This document shows, piece by piece, positions 52,745 through 63,345 of a stretch of DNA of 64,000 nucleotides. Source of the DNA: Planctomycetota bacterium (GTDB lineage: Bacteria; Planctomycetota; Phycisphaerae; Phycisphaerales; SM1A02); the NCBI GenBank assembly GCA_022560875.1, contig JADFSH010000001.1, positions 1 to 64,000 of the forward strand, read 5' to 3'. The notes beneath the pieces are model-generated. The model had not been told where the DNA came from, did not search any database, and saw only the letters and a program-made list of their open reading frames with translations. Numbering within the stretch: the stretch's first letter is position 1; each line of letters begins with the position of its first letter. The position numbers and the translations under genes are program-made.

Positions 52745-53581
52745 ATGCATTTGAAGAATCGAAACGGGATGGGTGTCGCAATTGTCTGCACCCTGATTTT
52801 GCATGCGGGCGCGAGCGCTCAGACAACTCAGCCCACCTCGAGGCCGGCAGCGGATGACAATCCCCCTGCTGAGGGCTTCGATCTCGAAGGCTCCGATGCC
52901 AGAGCCATCGCCATTGCCGATGCAGTCATGGAGAAAATGGGGGGGCGCAAGGCGTGGGATGACACCCGCTACATCGCGTGGAAGTTTTTCGGTTTTCGAA
53001 TGCACTACTGGGATAAACACACCGGCGACATTCGTGTGGAGTTCGAGCGCGAAGGTGTCCGAACCGTTGTCCTTGCAAATCTTAATACGAAAAACGGAAC
53101 CGCGTGGATCGATGGAAAGGAAATCACGGATAAGGAAGAATTGTCCGGCATGATGGATCGTGCGAAATCATGGTGGATCAACGACGCCTACTGGCTGGTC
53201 ATGCCTTACAAGCTCAAGGACTCGGGGGTGACGCTGAAGTATGCCGGGGAGAAGGACATGGAAAACGGGCGGGCTGCGGACGTGCTGGTGCTGACCTTCG
53301 ACTCGGTGGGCAACACCCCCGAAAACAAGTACGAGGTCTTCGTAGCCAAGGACTCAGGGTTGGTGGAGCAGTGGGCGTATTTCAGAACCGCTGCGGACGA
53401 AGAGGCCGGGATGACCACGCCCTGGCAGAATTGGGAACGGCATGGGAACATCCTCCTCTCCGCCGATCGGGGGATGCGGCAGGGGCGGCCCTCCAGACAT
53501 ACCGATGTCGGAGTGTTCAAGACCCTGCCAGAATCGGTCTTCACCGATCCCGGACCTGTGGATTTTCCCATCTCGGAGTGA
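52745..53581 (+). CDS. Secreted protein of unknown function
   Basis: About 278 residues; ATG 52745 sits 9 bases after GGGAG. A signal peptide (VAIVCTLILHAGASAQ) is followed by a linker rich in Thr/Pro/Ala. The mature part contains VMEKMGGRKAWDDTRYIAWKFFG and a run of strands such as EVFVAKDSGLVEQWAYF, which recall LolA-fold or outer-membrane lipoprotein-sorting-like proteins. The fold call is a guess. Same direction as the PqqB-like gene with a 75-base gap. Confidence 0.65.
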   Translation: MHLKNRNGMGVAIVCTLILHAGASAQTTQPTSRPAADDNPPAEGFDLEGSDARAIAIADAVMEKMGGRKAWDDTRYIAWKFFGFRMHYWDKHTGDIRVEFEREGVRTVVLANLNTKNGTAWIDGKEITDKEELSGMMDRAKSWWINDAYWLVMPYKLKDSGVTLKYAGEKDMENGRAADVLVLTFDSVGNTPENKYEVFVAKDSGLVEQWAYFRTAADEEAGMTTPWQNWERHGNILLSADRGMRQGRPSRHTDVGVFKTLPESVFTDPGPVDFPISE

Positions 53582-53673
53582 TGCCCAAGGGGACACGTTG
53601 CCCTACGTCCTTGCCTTCCCCCTTTTGCTTCGATGCCTACAGAGTTCGCCCATCATGAGGAGTGAGATAAAAC

Positions 53674-54537
53674 ATGACTGACGTGAACAGTATCGCGGTG
53701 ATCGGCGCCGGCACCATGGGGGGCGGCATTGCCCTGACGACCGCGATGAGCAGTATCAAAGCCTCCCTGATCGATGTCAGCCCCGACCAGCTTGAACGAG
53801 CGAAAACCTATCACGCGAAGACCCTGGCCCGCAATGTCGAGAAACAACGTATGACGCAGGCTGAGGCTGATGAGGCCGCCGGGCGTATCAGCTACCACTC
53901 CGACATGGCCGAAGCCAAAGACGCCGACTGGGCGATCGAGGCGGCGACGGAGAACATGGACCTCAAGAAGAGGATCTTCGCACAGATGCTTTCAACGTTT
54001 GGCGAGAACGTGGTGCTGGCGACCAACACGTCATCGATTTCCATCACCGCCCTCGCCGCGAGCGTGGCCGAGGCCGCATACCGGGTCATCGGAATGCACT
54101 TTTTCAATCCTGTTCCCGTGATGAAGCTGGTGGAGGTGATCAAGGGTCTCGACACCAGCAAAGAGACGACCCAGCGGACGTTGCACTTAGTCCAGGCGAT
54201 GGGCAAGACACCGGTTCCCGCCAACGACCGTCCCGGTTTCGTCTCCAACCGTATCCTCATGCCCATGATCAACGAGGCGTTTTACGCGTGGATGGAAGGC
54301 GTTGCAGAGCCCGCCCATATCGACGAGATCATGACGCTGGGCATGGCCCACCCCATGGGCCCGCTGCGCCTGGCCGACCTGATCGGCCTGGATGTCTGCC
54401 ACGACATCATGATGGTGCTGTACGAGGGACTCGGTCAGGACAAGTACTTCCCCTGCCCGCTCTTACGGCAACTTGTCGCGGCGGGAAAGCTGGGCAACAA
54501 GTCGGGCAAGGGCGTGTACGACTACTCAAAGGGCTGA
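53674..54537 (+). CDS. 3-hydroxybutyryl-CoA dehydrogenase-like
   Basis: Oxidises L-3-hydroxyacyl-CoA with NAD. 287 residues: NAD site IAVIGAGTMGGGIAL, catalytic His in GMHFFNPVPVMKLVEVI, and the C-terminal helical domain with NDRPGFVSNRILMPMINEA, GMAHPMGPLRLADLIGLD and GNKSGKGVYDYS. AGGAG upstream of ATG 53674. No enoyl-CoA hydratase or thiolase is adjacent, so its pathway (butyrate, polyhydroxyalkanoate, or other) is not known. Confidence 0.92.
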   Translation: MTDVNSIAVIGAGTMGGGIALTTAMSSIKASLIDVSPDQLERAKTYHAKTLARNVEKQRMTQAEADEAAGRISYHSDMAEAKDADWAIEAATENMDLKKRIFAQMLSTFGENVVLATNTSSISITALAASVAEAAYRVIGMHFFNPVPVMKLVEVIKGLDTSKETTQRTLHLVQAMGKTPVPANDRPGFVSNRILMPMINEAFYAWMEGVAEPAHIDEIMTLGMAHPMGPLRLADLIGLDVCHDIMMVLYEGLGQDKYFPCPLLRQLVAAGKLGNKSGKGVYDYSKG

Positions 54538-54656
54538 GCCATTCACACTCAAGTTAGCGATCGTTACAGGGGGTCATCATTCGGCAGCACATCTAGTATC
54601 GCGGGAAGTTTCAGCCGATAGGGGAGATACGCCCACGAACGGGATAAAATCACCCA

Positions 54657-54680
54657 CCCCTCCCTCAATATCAGGAGGGG
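54657..54680 (+). promoter_or_regulatory. Hairpin covering an AGGAGG ahead of resB
   Basis: CCCCTCC (54657-54663) pairs with GGAGGGG (54674-54680) around a 10-base loop. The 3' arm contains AGGAGG positioned 7 bases before a TTG (54686) in the resB frame. If that TTG is used, the hairpin would mask its ribosome site. Confidence 0.4.
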
Positions 54681-54718
54681 CGTCATTGCTCCTCCCTACT
54701 GCCCCCTGGAGACCGTTC

Positions 54719-57142
54719 GTGCCCGGACAACCGATCAAAGCCCTGCTTGATTTCTTCAGCAACATCTGGCTGGGGGTGACGTTGCTGGTCATTCTCTTTG
54801 TTTACTGCTCGATTGGATCTGCGGGCGTGCCGACGCGTCTGAATATCTTCGCTCCCGCAGCCTGGCGGCATGTACGTACGGCACGGGGGATCGAGTTGAC
54901 GGAGTTTGAGTGGTTTCACTGGTGGCCGTTCGATTTGATTATCGCCCTGATCTGTATCACCCTGACGGTCACGACAATTCGGCGCATACCCCTGAAAGTC
55001 ATCAACCTCGGGGTGTGGATGATTCACAGCGGGATCATCATCCTGGCCCTGGGCAGCGTTATTTATTTTGGCACCAAGGTCGAAGGTGATTCACCGGTCG
55101 CCCGCCGGCAAGTTGAAATCAAGCTGCCGGACGGGCAGACCCGCTCCCTGATGGTCAAGCCCGGCAATCAAGTCTCGTTGGTCACGCAGTCAGGCCGATA
55201 CACCTTTCAAATCACCAGCATCGACCCCCAATGGGAATTACTTTCCGGTGCGGATAAGGGAAAAAAGACATACTCAGTCAATCTCTCCGTGCAGACCCCC
55301 CAGATGCAGTTCATTCGCCAACTCATTGCGGGTTTCCCACAATACACCGAGGATCTGATACGCACCGATGATCCGAATCAGCCGTTTCAGCGAGCAGTGA
55401 AGGCAACCGGCACGCCCCTGGTGGATGACACGCTGGACATTACGCTTGCCTACAATCCGGAAAAGCACTTCTATCTGGTCAACACGCGCGCGATTTATCT
55501 CCGCACGCTGGGAAGTCGCGAGTGGATCGAGCGACCGATCGAGTCTATGCCGCGCTTCAACGAATATTTTTCATCACACGATGATGTCTGGTTGGCCTCA
55601 AACGATCTCATGCCCCGGCTCGACCCGATCGATATCGCAGTGCCATCCGTCGATGAACACGATCCATTGGCAGGGGTGGATCTGCACGTGACGGGCTTTC
55701 TGCCTTATGCCTTTGAGCAGACGCGACGCATTCCCGGCGGAGCGACACTCGATCCGCTGGTCCGTCTTCGGATTGAGAATACCAGTGGAGGCGTTATCAG
55801 GCAGGAGCTTGCGGCGTTTGACCCGGCTTCGCATTCCGATGCGGAAGGGCTTTTGCATTTCGTCTGGGCCGATTCTCCCGCCGCTGTCGAGCGGTTTCAA
55901 GAGATTCGTGATCCCTTGCTGACGATTCGTATTCCGGAGATGTCCATTGAAATCAATCATGCGATCAGCGAAACGACGGCGCTGAATCCCGAACTCGAAT
56001 TCACGATCATTGAAGGCACGGATTTCTCCTTTCGCGTGAATAACTTCCAGGACGGCTTGAGTATCCGCCCCGGGATCACGGATTCTCTGGCGATCATTGA
56101 GATTCAATCACCTGAAAAGACATTCACACGCTGGGTATTCGCCGATCCGAAATTCACACGCGACCTGCCCATGCAGGACGTCATGGGCGGGCACGACGAG
56201 GAAATTCCGGTTGATGATCGGATCATCACGACTTACACGCCCGGTCGTCGTCCCGCCCCGTTAACCATCGTGGCCGGTCCCCGGGAGGAGGACCTTCATC
56301 TGCTCACGACGTTGAGTCCGGGCACAGTGTCATTTCAGCAGATCAGGGTGGGAGAAAAAATCGAGTTTGCTCCGGGTAATTCGCTGACAGTAGAGTCGTA
56401 TCACGCGCGTACTAAAATGGTGACGAAGCCGGCGATTACACCCCGCGCCCAACGCGATCCCCAAATGACAGCGTTCCTTTCCATGCTTCGGATCAGCCTG
56501 CCGGATTCCGGACAAGTGCAATCGACATGGCTTGGATACCACCACTACCCCTTCGCCAGCGGGGATGAGACATTACGAAGATTCGCCTATCAACCCGCGC
56601 TGCTGACGCTTGCCGACGGGAGGCGGATTGAGATCATGTTCTCACGACAACGCAGACTACTACCCGCGGCAGTGGCGCTGGACGATTTCAGGATAGACAC
56701 TCACATCGGCGGCTTCACCGGACAGACCTCAAGCATTCTCGACTGGATCAGCCTCGTGCGATTTCAGGACAAGGATGGGTGGACAGAACCGATGGAGGTG
56801 CGTGTCAATGCCCCGCAGGAACACCGCGGGTTGTGGTTTTTTCAGGCACAATGGGATCCGCCCGATCCTCCTCGTTTTCAAGGTGATGTGGGTTCAAACG
56901 GTCTCAACTACACCGTGCTGGGCGTTGGGAATCGAAATGGGGTGGCGATTCAGTTACTCGGTTGTTGCATCGCGGTTTTCGGCATGATCTTTGCCTTTTA
57001 CGTCAAACCGATTCTCAAACGACGCCATCAGACTGCTGTCCTCGCACGGCCGACTGATAGTCAAGCCGAAAGTGAATTGGAAGAGAATGCGGCATTACCT
57101 GAACGTGAACCGGTCACGGTCGGGATGGAGGAATCACCATGA
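54719..57142 (+). CDS. resB: Cytochrome c biogenesis protein ResB-like
   Basis: System II heme export/assembly component, about 807 residues. Membrane segments: IWLGVTLLVILFVYCSIGSA, IIALICITLTVTTI and VWMIHSGIIILALGSVIYF, then a long periplasmic region (~120-780) and a last helix (IQLLGCCIAVFGMIFAFYV). The periplasmic region is much larger than in small ResB proteins. GTG 54719 has GGAG 7 bases upstream; TTG 54686 is the alternative. Its stop overlaps the ccsA-type gene as ATGA. Confidence 0.85.
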   Translation: MPGQPIKALLDFFSNIWLGVTLLVILFVYCSIGSAGVPTRLNIFAPAAWRHVRTARGIELTEFEWFHWWPFDLIIALICITLTVTTIRRIPLKVINLGVWMIHSGIIILALGSVIYFGTKVEGDSPVARRQVEIKLPDGQTRSLMVKPGNQVSLVTQSGRYTFQITSIDPQWELLSGADKGKKTYSVNLSVQTPQMQFIRQLIAGFPQYTEDLIRTDDPNQPFQRAVKATGTPLVDDTLDITLAYNPEKHFYLVNTRAIYLRTLGSREWIERPIESMPRFNEYFSSHDDVWLASNDLMPRLDPIDIAVPSVDEHDPLAGVDLHVTGFLPYAFEQTRRIPGGATLDPLVRLRIENTSGGVIRQELAAFDPASHSDAEGLLHFVWADSPAAVERFQEIRDPLLTIRIPEMSIEINHAISETTALNPELEFTIIEGTDFSFRVNNFQDGLSIRPGITDSLAIIEIQSPEKTFTRWVFADPKFTRDLPMQDVMGGHDEEIPVDDRIITTYTPGRRPAPLTIVAGPREEDLHLLTTLSPGTVSFQQIRVGEKIEFAPGNSLTVESYHARTKMVTKPAITPRAQRDPQMTAFLSMLRISLPDSGQVQSTWLGYHHYPFASGDETLRRFAYQPALLTLADGRRIEIMFSRQRRLLPAAVALDDFRIDTHIGGFTGQTSSILDWISLVRFQDKDGWTEPMEVRVNAPQEHRGLWFFQAQWDPPDPPRFQGDVGSNGLNYTVLGVGNRNGVAIQLLGCCIAVFGMIFAFYVKPILKRRHQTAVLARPTDSQAESELEENAALPEREPVTVGMEESP

Positions 57143-58893
57143 TTTTCCGTCGTCTTTCGAGATTGATTATCAGTTTCATGATGTCAGCGATGCTCGCACA
57201 CCCAGCGACCGCTCAAGTTGACGGATCCTCGACGCCTAACACAGATACCTTCGCCGATCAGGTTGATCTGTCCGCGTTCGGCACGATTGCCGTGCATTCC
57301 CGGGGGCGCGTCAAGTCGTTCGACTCATTCACCTCGGAGATGATGCAGTTTGTGTGCGGCACGAGACGCATCGACGGGCAATCGCCATCCTTTACCTATC
57401 TCGACCTGATGCTGCGACCGGAGCGGTACATCGATCGTGATGTGATCTTCATCCGGATGAAGATGATTCGCACACAAATCGCTCTGGCACTTCGTACGGC
57501 GGGAGCCGCTCAGGACATCCCTGACTTTGAAGACCGGATGGAACGGTTCCTGAAATCCGGACTTATTTCAGAGTCACTCCTGCGCAGAGATTCCGTCCAG
57601 ATGCTGCTGAATCGACTCCGCGCTGACATCATTCGAACTTCATCCAAAGTTGAAGCGATCGAATCCGCGATCAATGTCAAAAATCCAGAATTTCTACGAG
57701 GCAGTCTTGCCGTGGTGCCCGCTTCCGCCGGAGGGACTGAAGACGCATGGCTGACCCTGGATGCACTGTCCGGATCCGTCTCTCATAATCACGATGAAAA
57801 CCAGCAGGATCAATCACTCGAAGAGCAACTCGTTCACCAGTGGCTGGCGTTTGTCAGTTCCTGGCAACAAGGTGATGCGCCGGGGGTGAATGCCGCCGGT
57901 GCGCAGCTTGCTTCGCTCCTGCCGCTTGTCAATCCTGATCTGTATCCGGCACAAAGCCGACTTTCGTGGGAGAGCTGGTATTTCCGGGTCAAAAACATGA
58001 CCTGGGTGTGGATTATCTACTTGTTCAGCATTATTCCGCTGCTGGCCTCAATGGCTTATCGCTGGCCCGCGGCACGATGGATCGGAATGGGATTGTTTGT
58101 CATTGCCTTCGGGTTACATACCTTCGCAGTCATGCTGCGCTGGTATGTCGCCGAACGATGGCCCAACTCGAACATGTTCGAGGCGATTACCACCGCGGCA
58201 TGGTTTGGGGGCTGTTTTGCCGTGATCATCGAACTGTTGGTAAGGCATACGCCGATGCGGAGTCTATTCGCGCTGGGCAGTGCTGTTGCGTCAATGGTCG
58301 CGCTGATGGCGACACGACTCTGGCCGCTCGATCTCAGGGCGGATATCAGCAACATGATGCCGGTCCTGCACGATCTCTGGCTCTACATTCACACCAACGT
58401 GATCATCTTCAGTTATTGCCTGATCTTCCTCGCCTCGGTTACGTCAGGGTTGTACCTCGTAAGACGCATCTGGTTTGCCTTGCGAGGGCAGAATGGATCG
58501 TCGGATTTCGTCAGCGTGGGCGGGGCTGGTTCCCTCATCGCCACTCGTTCCGACGGAACGAATTATCTCGCCAACACGAAGACGACCTTCGGCCAGGTGC
58601 TTGACGGCTCTACCATGATCCTGATGGAACTCTCCTTCATACTCCTCTGGACCGGATTGGTCATGGGCGCGATCTGGGCCGACCACTCATGGGGTCGTCC
58701 CTGGGGATGGGATCCCAAGGAGGTCTTCGCACTCAATACCTTCATCATCTTCGCCCTGCTTATTCACGTACGCATCAAGGTGAAAGACAAGGGACTGTGG
58801 ACGGCGTTGCTCGCGATCGTGGGCTGCGGGGTGATGTTGTTCAACTGGATCATCATCAACTTCGCCATCTCCGGTCTTCACAGCTACGCGTGA
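57139..58893 (+). CDS. ccsA: Cytochrome c assembly protein CcsA/ResC
   Basis: Partner of ResB in System II cytochrome c maturation, 584 residues. A signal-like N-terminus and a ~270-residue periplasmic domain precede about eight helices. The heme-handling WWD motif is DHSWGRPWGWDPKEV near the C-terminus, and the flanking His residues (LHDLWLYIHTNVIIFSY, and IHVRIKV) are present. The extra N-terminal domain, beginning IAVHSRGRVKSFDSF, is like the one in planctomycete and epsilonproteobacterial ResBC systems. Overlaps resB (ATGA) and the next gene (GTGA). Confidence 0.9.
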   Translation: MIFRRLSRLIISFMMSAMLAHPATAQVDGSSTPNTDTFADQVDLSAFGTIAVHSRGRVKSFDSFTSEMMQFVCGTRRIDGQSPSFTYLDLMLRPERYIDRDVIFIRMKMIRTQIALALRTAGAAQDIPDFEDRMERFLKSGLISESLLRRDSVQMLLNRLRADIIRTSSKVEAIESAINVKNPEFLRGSLAVVPASAGGTEDAWLTLDALSGSVSHNHDENQQDQSLEEQLVHQWLAFVSSWQQGDAPGVNAAGAQLASLLPLVNPDLYPAQSRLSWESWYFRVKNMTWVWIIYLFSIIPLLASMAYRWPAARWIGMGLFVIAFGLHTFAVMLRWYVAERWPNSNMFEAITTAAWFGGCFAVIIELLVRHTPMRSLFALGSAVASMVALMATRLWPLDLRADISNMMPVLHDLWLYIHTNVIIFSYCLIFLASVTSGLYLVRRIWFALRGQNGSSDFVSVGGAGSLIATRSDGTNYLANTKTTFGQVLDGSTMILMELSFILLWTGLVMGAIWADHSWGRPWGWDPKEVFALNTFIIFALLIHVRIKVKDKGLWTALLAIVGCGVMLFNWIIINFAISGLHSYA

Positions 58894-59447
58894 GCAAGCG
58901 GCCATCCGAGCTGCGTCTGTTCGTGGGGATTTACCCGCCTCACGAGGCGTGTCGGTCGATGCTTGCGGCACTTGATAAACTCGATCTCCCCTCCCATCGT
59001 CGTACGCCCCCTGAGCAGGTGCATTTGACCTTGCTGTTCATCGGTGATGTGTTGCGGAAAAATCTCGATGCGACGATTGAATCGATCGAACGGGCGTCCT
59101 CAGGTCTGAAAACCTTTGAACTTTCCACCCGGTCGCCGATTCGACTTCCCGAACGTGGTCCGGCACGGCTGATTGCAATGGAGACGGATTATCCGGCGAC
59201 CCTGCGTGAGCTTCAGCGCCGCCTTGCCGCACGGCTTGCCGGCAAACCCCGCTCCCGGGCGGGCGATCGCTTTCGGCCACACCTGACGCTGTGTCGCTTT
59301 CGGGCGCCGTCGAAAGTGAGCCCCCCGGAGCCTGCGCTCGACCGGGAATCATTTGTCGTCGCCCGAATCGTCCTGATGCGCAGCGAACTTCTGCCGACGG
59401 GGGCTGCGCATCATGAAGTGGAATCGTTTCCGCTCATCCCGGCGTGA
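58890..59447 (+). CDS. thpR: RNA 2',3'-cyclic phosphodiesterase (ThpR/LigT)
   Basis: 185 residues of the 2H phosphoesterase fold. The two HxT/S motifs are VHLTLLFIGD and PHLTLCRFR, the first near residue 45 and the second near 130. The start GTG 58890 overlaps the ccsA stop as GTGA; a longer frame to 58689 belongs to ccsA out of frame. Typically opens 2',3'-cyclic phosphates on RNA ends. Its place in a cytochrome c operon is probably chance co-transcription. Confidence 0.88.
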   Translation: MSKRPSELRLFVGIYPPHEACRSMLAALDKLDLPSHRRTPPEQVHLTLLFIGDVLRKNLDATIESIERASSGLKTFELSTRSPIRLPERGPARLIAMETDYPATLRELQRRLAARLAGKPRSRAGDRFRPHLTLCRFRAPSKVSPPEPALDRESFVVARIVLMRSELLPTGAAHHEVESFPLIPA

Positions 59448-59463
59448 TGCACGAATGGAAATG

Positions 59464-59491
59464 AAAAGGGGCGCGGCCGAGGCTGCGCCCC
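59464..59491 (-). terminator. Terminator of the HU gene
   Basis: Ten-base GC stem (59468-59477 with 59482-59491, one G-U pair) and a 4-base loop, followed on the minus strand by four U (59464-59467). It lies 21 bases past the HU stop and also closes the convergent thpR operon. Confidence 0.7.
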
Positions 59492-59512
59492 CATGCATCT
59501 GAGAATGCAAAT

Positions 59513-59794
59513 TTACGTGCTCGTACGAAGACTGTCTTTCAACCCCTGGCTGGGTTTGAAACCGACGGTCGTCGATGCGTTGATCTGCATCGGCTCGCCG
59601 GTGGCGGGATTACGACCGATACGGGCGGCACGCTGCTTTTTGGTGAAGGTTCCGAATCCCACGATCGTCACGGAATCATCAACCATGATGCCGTTGGTGA
59701 TGGAATTGATGACCGCGTCCACGGCACGGCTGGCTGACGCTTTGGTATCTCCAAGTTCCGAAGCGACCTGTTCGACTAATTGCCCCTTGTTCAT
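59513..59794 (-). CDS. hup: DNA-binding protein HU
   Basis: A 93-residue nucleoid protein: MNKGQLVEQVASEL, the dimer core VDAVINSITNGI and VTIVGFGTFTKKQRAARIGRNPATGEPM, the DNA-inserting beta-arm with RNPATGE, and the C-terminal TVGFKPSQGLKDSL. It starts at ATG 59794 with GGGAG upstream; the longer open frame to 60094 is not protein. A strong promoter lies 80-110 bases upstream and a terminator follows, so it is monocistronic. Together with the AT-hook protein at 20 kb it gives the cell two very different nucleoid proteins. Confidence 0.95.
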   Translation of the reverse strand: MNKGQLVEQVASELGDTKASASRAVDAVINSITNGIMVDDSVTIVGFGTFTKKQRAARIGRNPATGEPMQINASTTVGFKPSQGLKDSLRTST

Positions 59795-59875
59795 GGAGTG
59801 AACTCCCTTCTTGATGGTTCTAGATTTGTGCAGTCTCAGCAAACTGCGATGGAAAACGACACACGACAGAGTCGG

Positions 59876-59905
59876 AATGTACTGACGCACGGGGGAAGAT
59901 GTCAA
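59876..59905 (-). promoter_or_regulatory. Sigma-70-type promoter of the HU gene
   Basis: On the minus strand TTGACA (59900-59905) and TACATT (59876-59881) are separated by 18 bases; the -35 box is the perfect consensus. It is 82 bases before the start codon. Confidence 0.65.
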
Positions 59906-60023
59906 TTGCAATTCCAAAGGTTGCAGGACATGCCATGAGCATGAGTCGGTGACGCACGATACAGTGCGCAGTGGATGAGCGGTGTTTAAGTTGGCGTATT
60001 GGGTACTATGACGAATCGGGGAA

Positions 60024-60977
60024 ATGGTGAGTCGCTTGAAGAAAATTGTAGTGAGTGAGCATGTATCCAAGGAAGCGGCGCACTGGCTGGCCACGCGGTG
60101 TCAAATGATCATGTGTCGTTTTGACGAACCCGGATTTGCCCAAGAGATCGCTGATGCCGATGCTCTCGTCGTGCACACCTATACGATCCTGGACCGGGCA
60201 AGGCTCGACGGAGCCCTGAATTTGAAAGTGATCGGCCGGGCGGGGACTGGGCTCGACAACATTGACCTTGAAGTTTGTCGTGAGAGAGGTATCGAGGTCG
60301 TGTATCGACCCGAGGCCAACACACAAGCCGTGGTGGAGTACGTATTCTGTTTGTTAGCGGATGCCTTAAGACCGAGACAGACAATGAACTGTGCGGTGGA
60401 TCATTCAACCTGGAATCAGCTCCGCGCCGATCTGGTGGGAAAACGCCAGATGAATGAACTGACATTGGGCATTCTCGGCCTGGGTCGTATCGGAAAGCGG
60501 GTGGCCCGGGTGGGAGTCTCATTCGGGATGCGGGTGCTCTACAACGACCTTCTGGACATACCGGAGCATGACCGATTCGGGGCCGAGGCGGTGTCGGTTG
60601 AGACGCTTTTTTCGTCCTGCGACGTGGTGAGCCTACATGTGGATGGACGCGAAAGCAACCGGAATTTTGTGCGCGATGGCCTGCTTCAGCGTATGAAAAA
60701 AGATGCTTTGCTTATCAACACCTCTCGTGGATTCATTGTGGATAATGCGTCGCTTGCGAATGTCCTGAAAAAAAATCAGGAAATGCTTGCCCTGATTGAT
60801 GTGCATGAGTCCGAACCCTTCCCTGATGACTACCCGTTGTTGGGCCTGCCAAACGTGCGGCTGTATCCGCATCTCGCCAGTCGCTCGGTCTTCGCCATGC
60901 GCGAGATGAGCTGGGTGGTCAAGGATGTGATGGCGGTGTTGGAGGGAAGGACACCGGAGTATTCAGCGCCGCAATAA
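60024..60977 (+). CDS. D-isomer-specific 2-hydroxyacid dehydrogenase (SerA-like, short form)
   Basis: 317 residues. NAD site LGILGLGRIGKRVARVGVSFG; catalytic triad Arg in INTSRGFIVD, Glu in VHESEPFP and His in LYPHLASRS. The beginning, IVVSEHVSKEAAHWL, resembles 3-phosphoglycerate dehydrogenase, but there is no C-terminal ACT or regulatory domain, and the usual GxHxxxS end is replaced by PHLASRS. It could be phosphoglycerate dehydrogenase, glyoxylate reductase or a related enzyme. Divergent from HU. Confidence 0.88.
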   Translation: MVSRLKKIVVSEHVSKEAAHWLATRCQMIMCRFDEPGFAQEIADADALVVHTYTILDRARLDGALNLKVIGRAGTGLDNIDLEVCRERGIEVVYRPEANTQAVVEYVFCLLADALRPRQTMNCAVDHSTWNQLRADLVGKRQMNELTLGILGLGRIGKRVARVGVSFGMRVLYNDLLDIPEHDRFGAEAVSVETLFSSCDVVSLHVDGRESNRNFVRDGLLQRMKKDALLINTSRGFIVDNASLANVLKKNQEMLALIDVHESEPFPDDYPLLGLPNVRLYPHLASRSVFAMREMSWVVKDVMAVLEGRTPEYSAPQ

Positions 60978-61163
60978 GATTACTGACCGCGAACCTGATC
61001 GATCACAGACAATACCGAATGGTAGTCGAACCTCCAATCGTACTTTGGATACCGATCATTTTATCCTGGGTGCAATGCACTCATGAATCGCCTAGATTGC
61101 TATCATCCGGCACTTCCTGGGTTATGACAACCGGTGAGGATTTTCCTCGCGACCACGTCCTGA

Positions 61164-62498
<1,335 letters not shown>

Positions 62499-62532
62499 GA
62501 ATCCCAAGTCCATAATTCCGTATCATTCGTCC

Positions 62533-63336
62533 ATGACCGTTTCGATCGTGCTCGTGATCTCGATCCTGGCTCTGGCGATCCTGTATTCATCGGTCGGGCA
62601 TGCCGGAGCTTCCGGCTATCTCGCCGCGATGGCTCTGGCGGGGCTCGCCCCGGATGAGATGAAGCCCACCGCGCTGGTGCTCAACATCTTCGTCGCCTCG
62701 ATCGGTACGTATCGCTTCGCCAGGGCGGGGTATTTTTCGTGGCCGACGCTCTGGCCCTTTGTCGTAACGTCGATCCCGCTGGCCTATGTCGGGGGGGCGT
62801 GGAAGCTTCCGGGCTATGTCTACAAGCCGCTCGTGGGGGTGGTGCTGCTCTTTGCCGCTTTCAGCCTGATTCGAAAAGTCCTGAAAGACAAGGCCTTACC
62901 AGCGGAACCAGTCGATCGGCAGCCGGCGATGCCCGGACTTCCCCTCGCGATGCTGGTCGGCGGGGGCATCGGCTTGTTATCGGGACTGACGGGGACCGGC
63001 GGCGGAATATTCCTGTCTCCTCTTTTGATCCTGCTCGGATGGGCGGATCCCAAACGCACCGCCGCGGTTAGCGTGGTGTTTGTCCTGCTGGTTTCGATTT
63101 CGGGACTCACCGGATTTATTTTTTCCAACGCTGAGTCCTTCACGGGGGACCAACTGTTCGGCCTGCGGACACTTCCCTCGGAAATCCCCTATTACATTGT
63201 TGCCGCTATCATCGGCGGGACGATCGGCTCCGGCCTCGGCGCAAAAAAGCTGCCCGGCACGTCAATACGTCTGTTGCTGGGCATCGTGCTCATCGTCGCG
63301 TCAATCAAGATGTTCATCACGGCGTGGAGCGGATAA
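62533..63336 (+). CDS. TauE/SafE-family membrane permease
   Basis: 267 residues with seven to eight helices and two halves of the family repeat: AILYSSVGHAGASGYLAAMALAGL, and GLLSGLTGTGGGIFLSPLLIL. The first half includes the helix-breaking GHAGASGY typical of the group. Members are assumed to export sulfite, sulfoacetate or related anions; no substrate is indicated here. ATG 62533, 34 bases after eno, so co-transcription is possible. Confidence 0.86.
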   Translation: MTVSIVLVISILALAILYSSVGHAGASGYLAAMALAGLAPDEMKPTALVLNIFVASIGTYRFARAGYFSWPTLWPFVVTSIPLAYVGGAWKLPGYVYKPLVGVVLLFAAFSLIRKVLKDKALPAEPVDRQPAMPGLPLAMLVGGGIGLLSGLTGTGGGIFLSPLLILLGWADPKRTAAVSVVFVLLVSISGLTGFIFSNAESFTGDQLFGLRTLPSEIPYYIVAAIIGGTIGSGLGAKKLPGTSIRLLLGIVLIVASIKMFITAWSG

Positions 63337-63345
63337 TTCTTCTCC

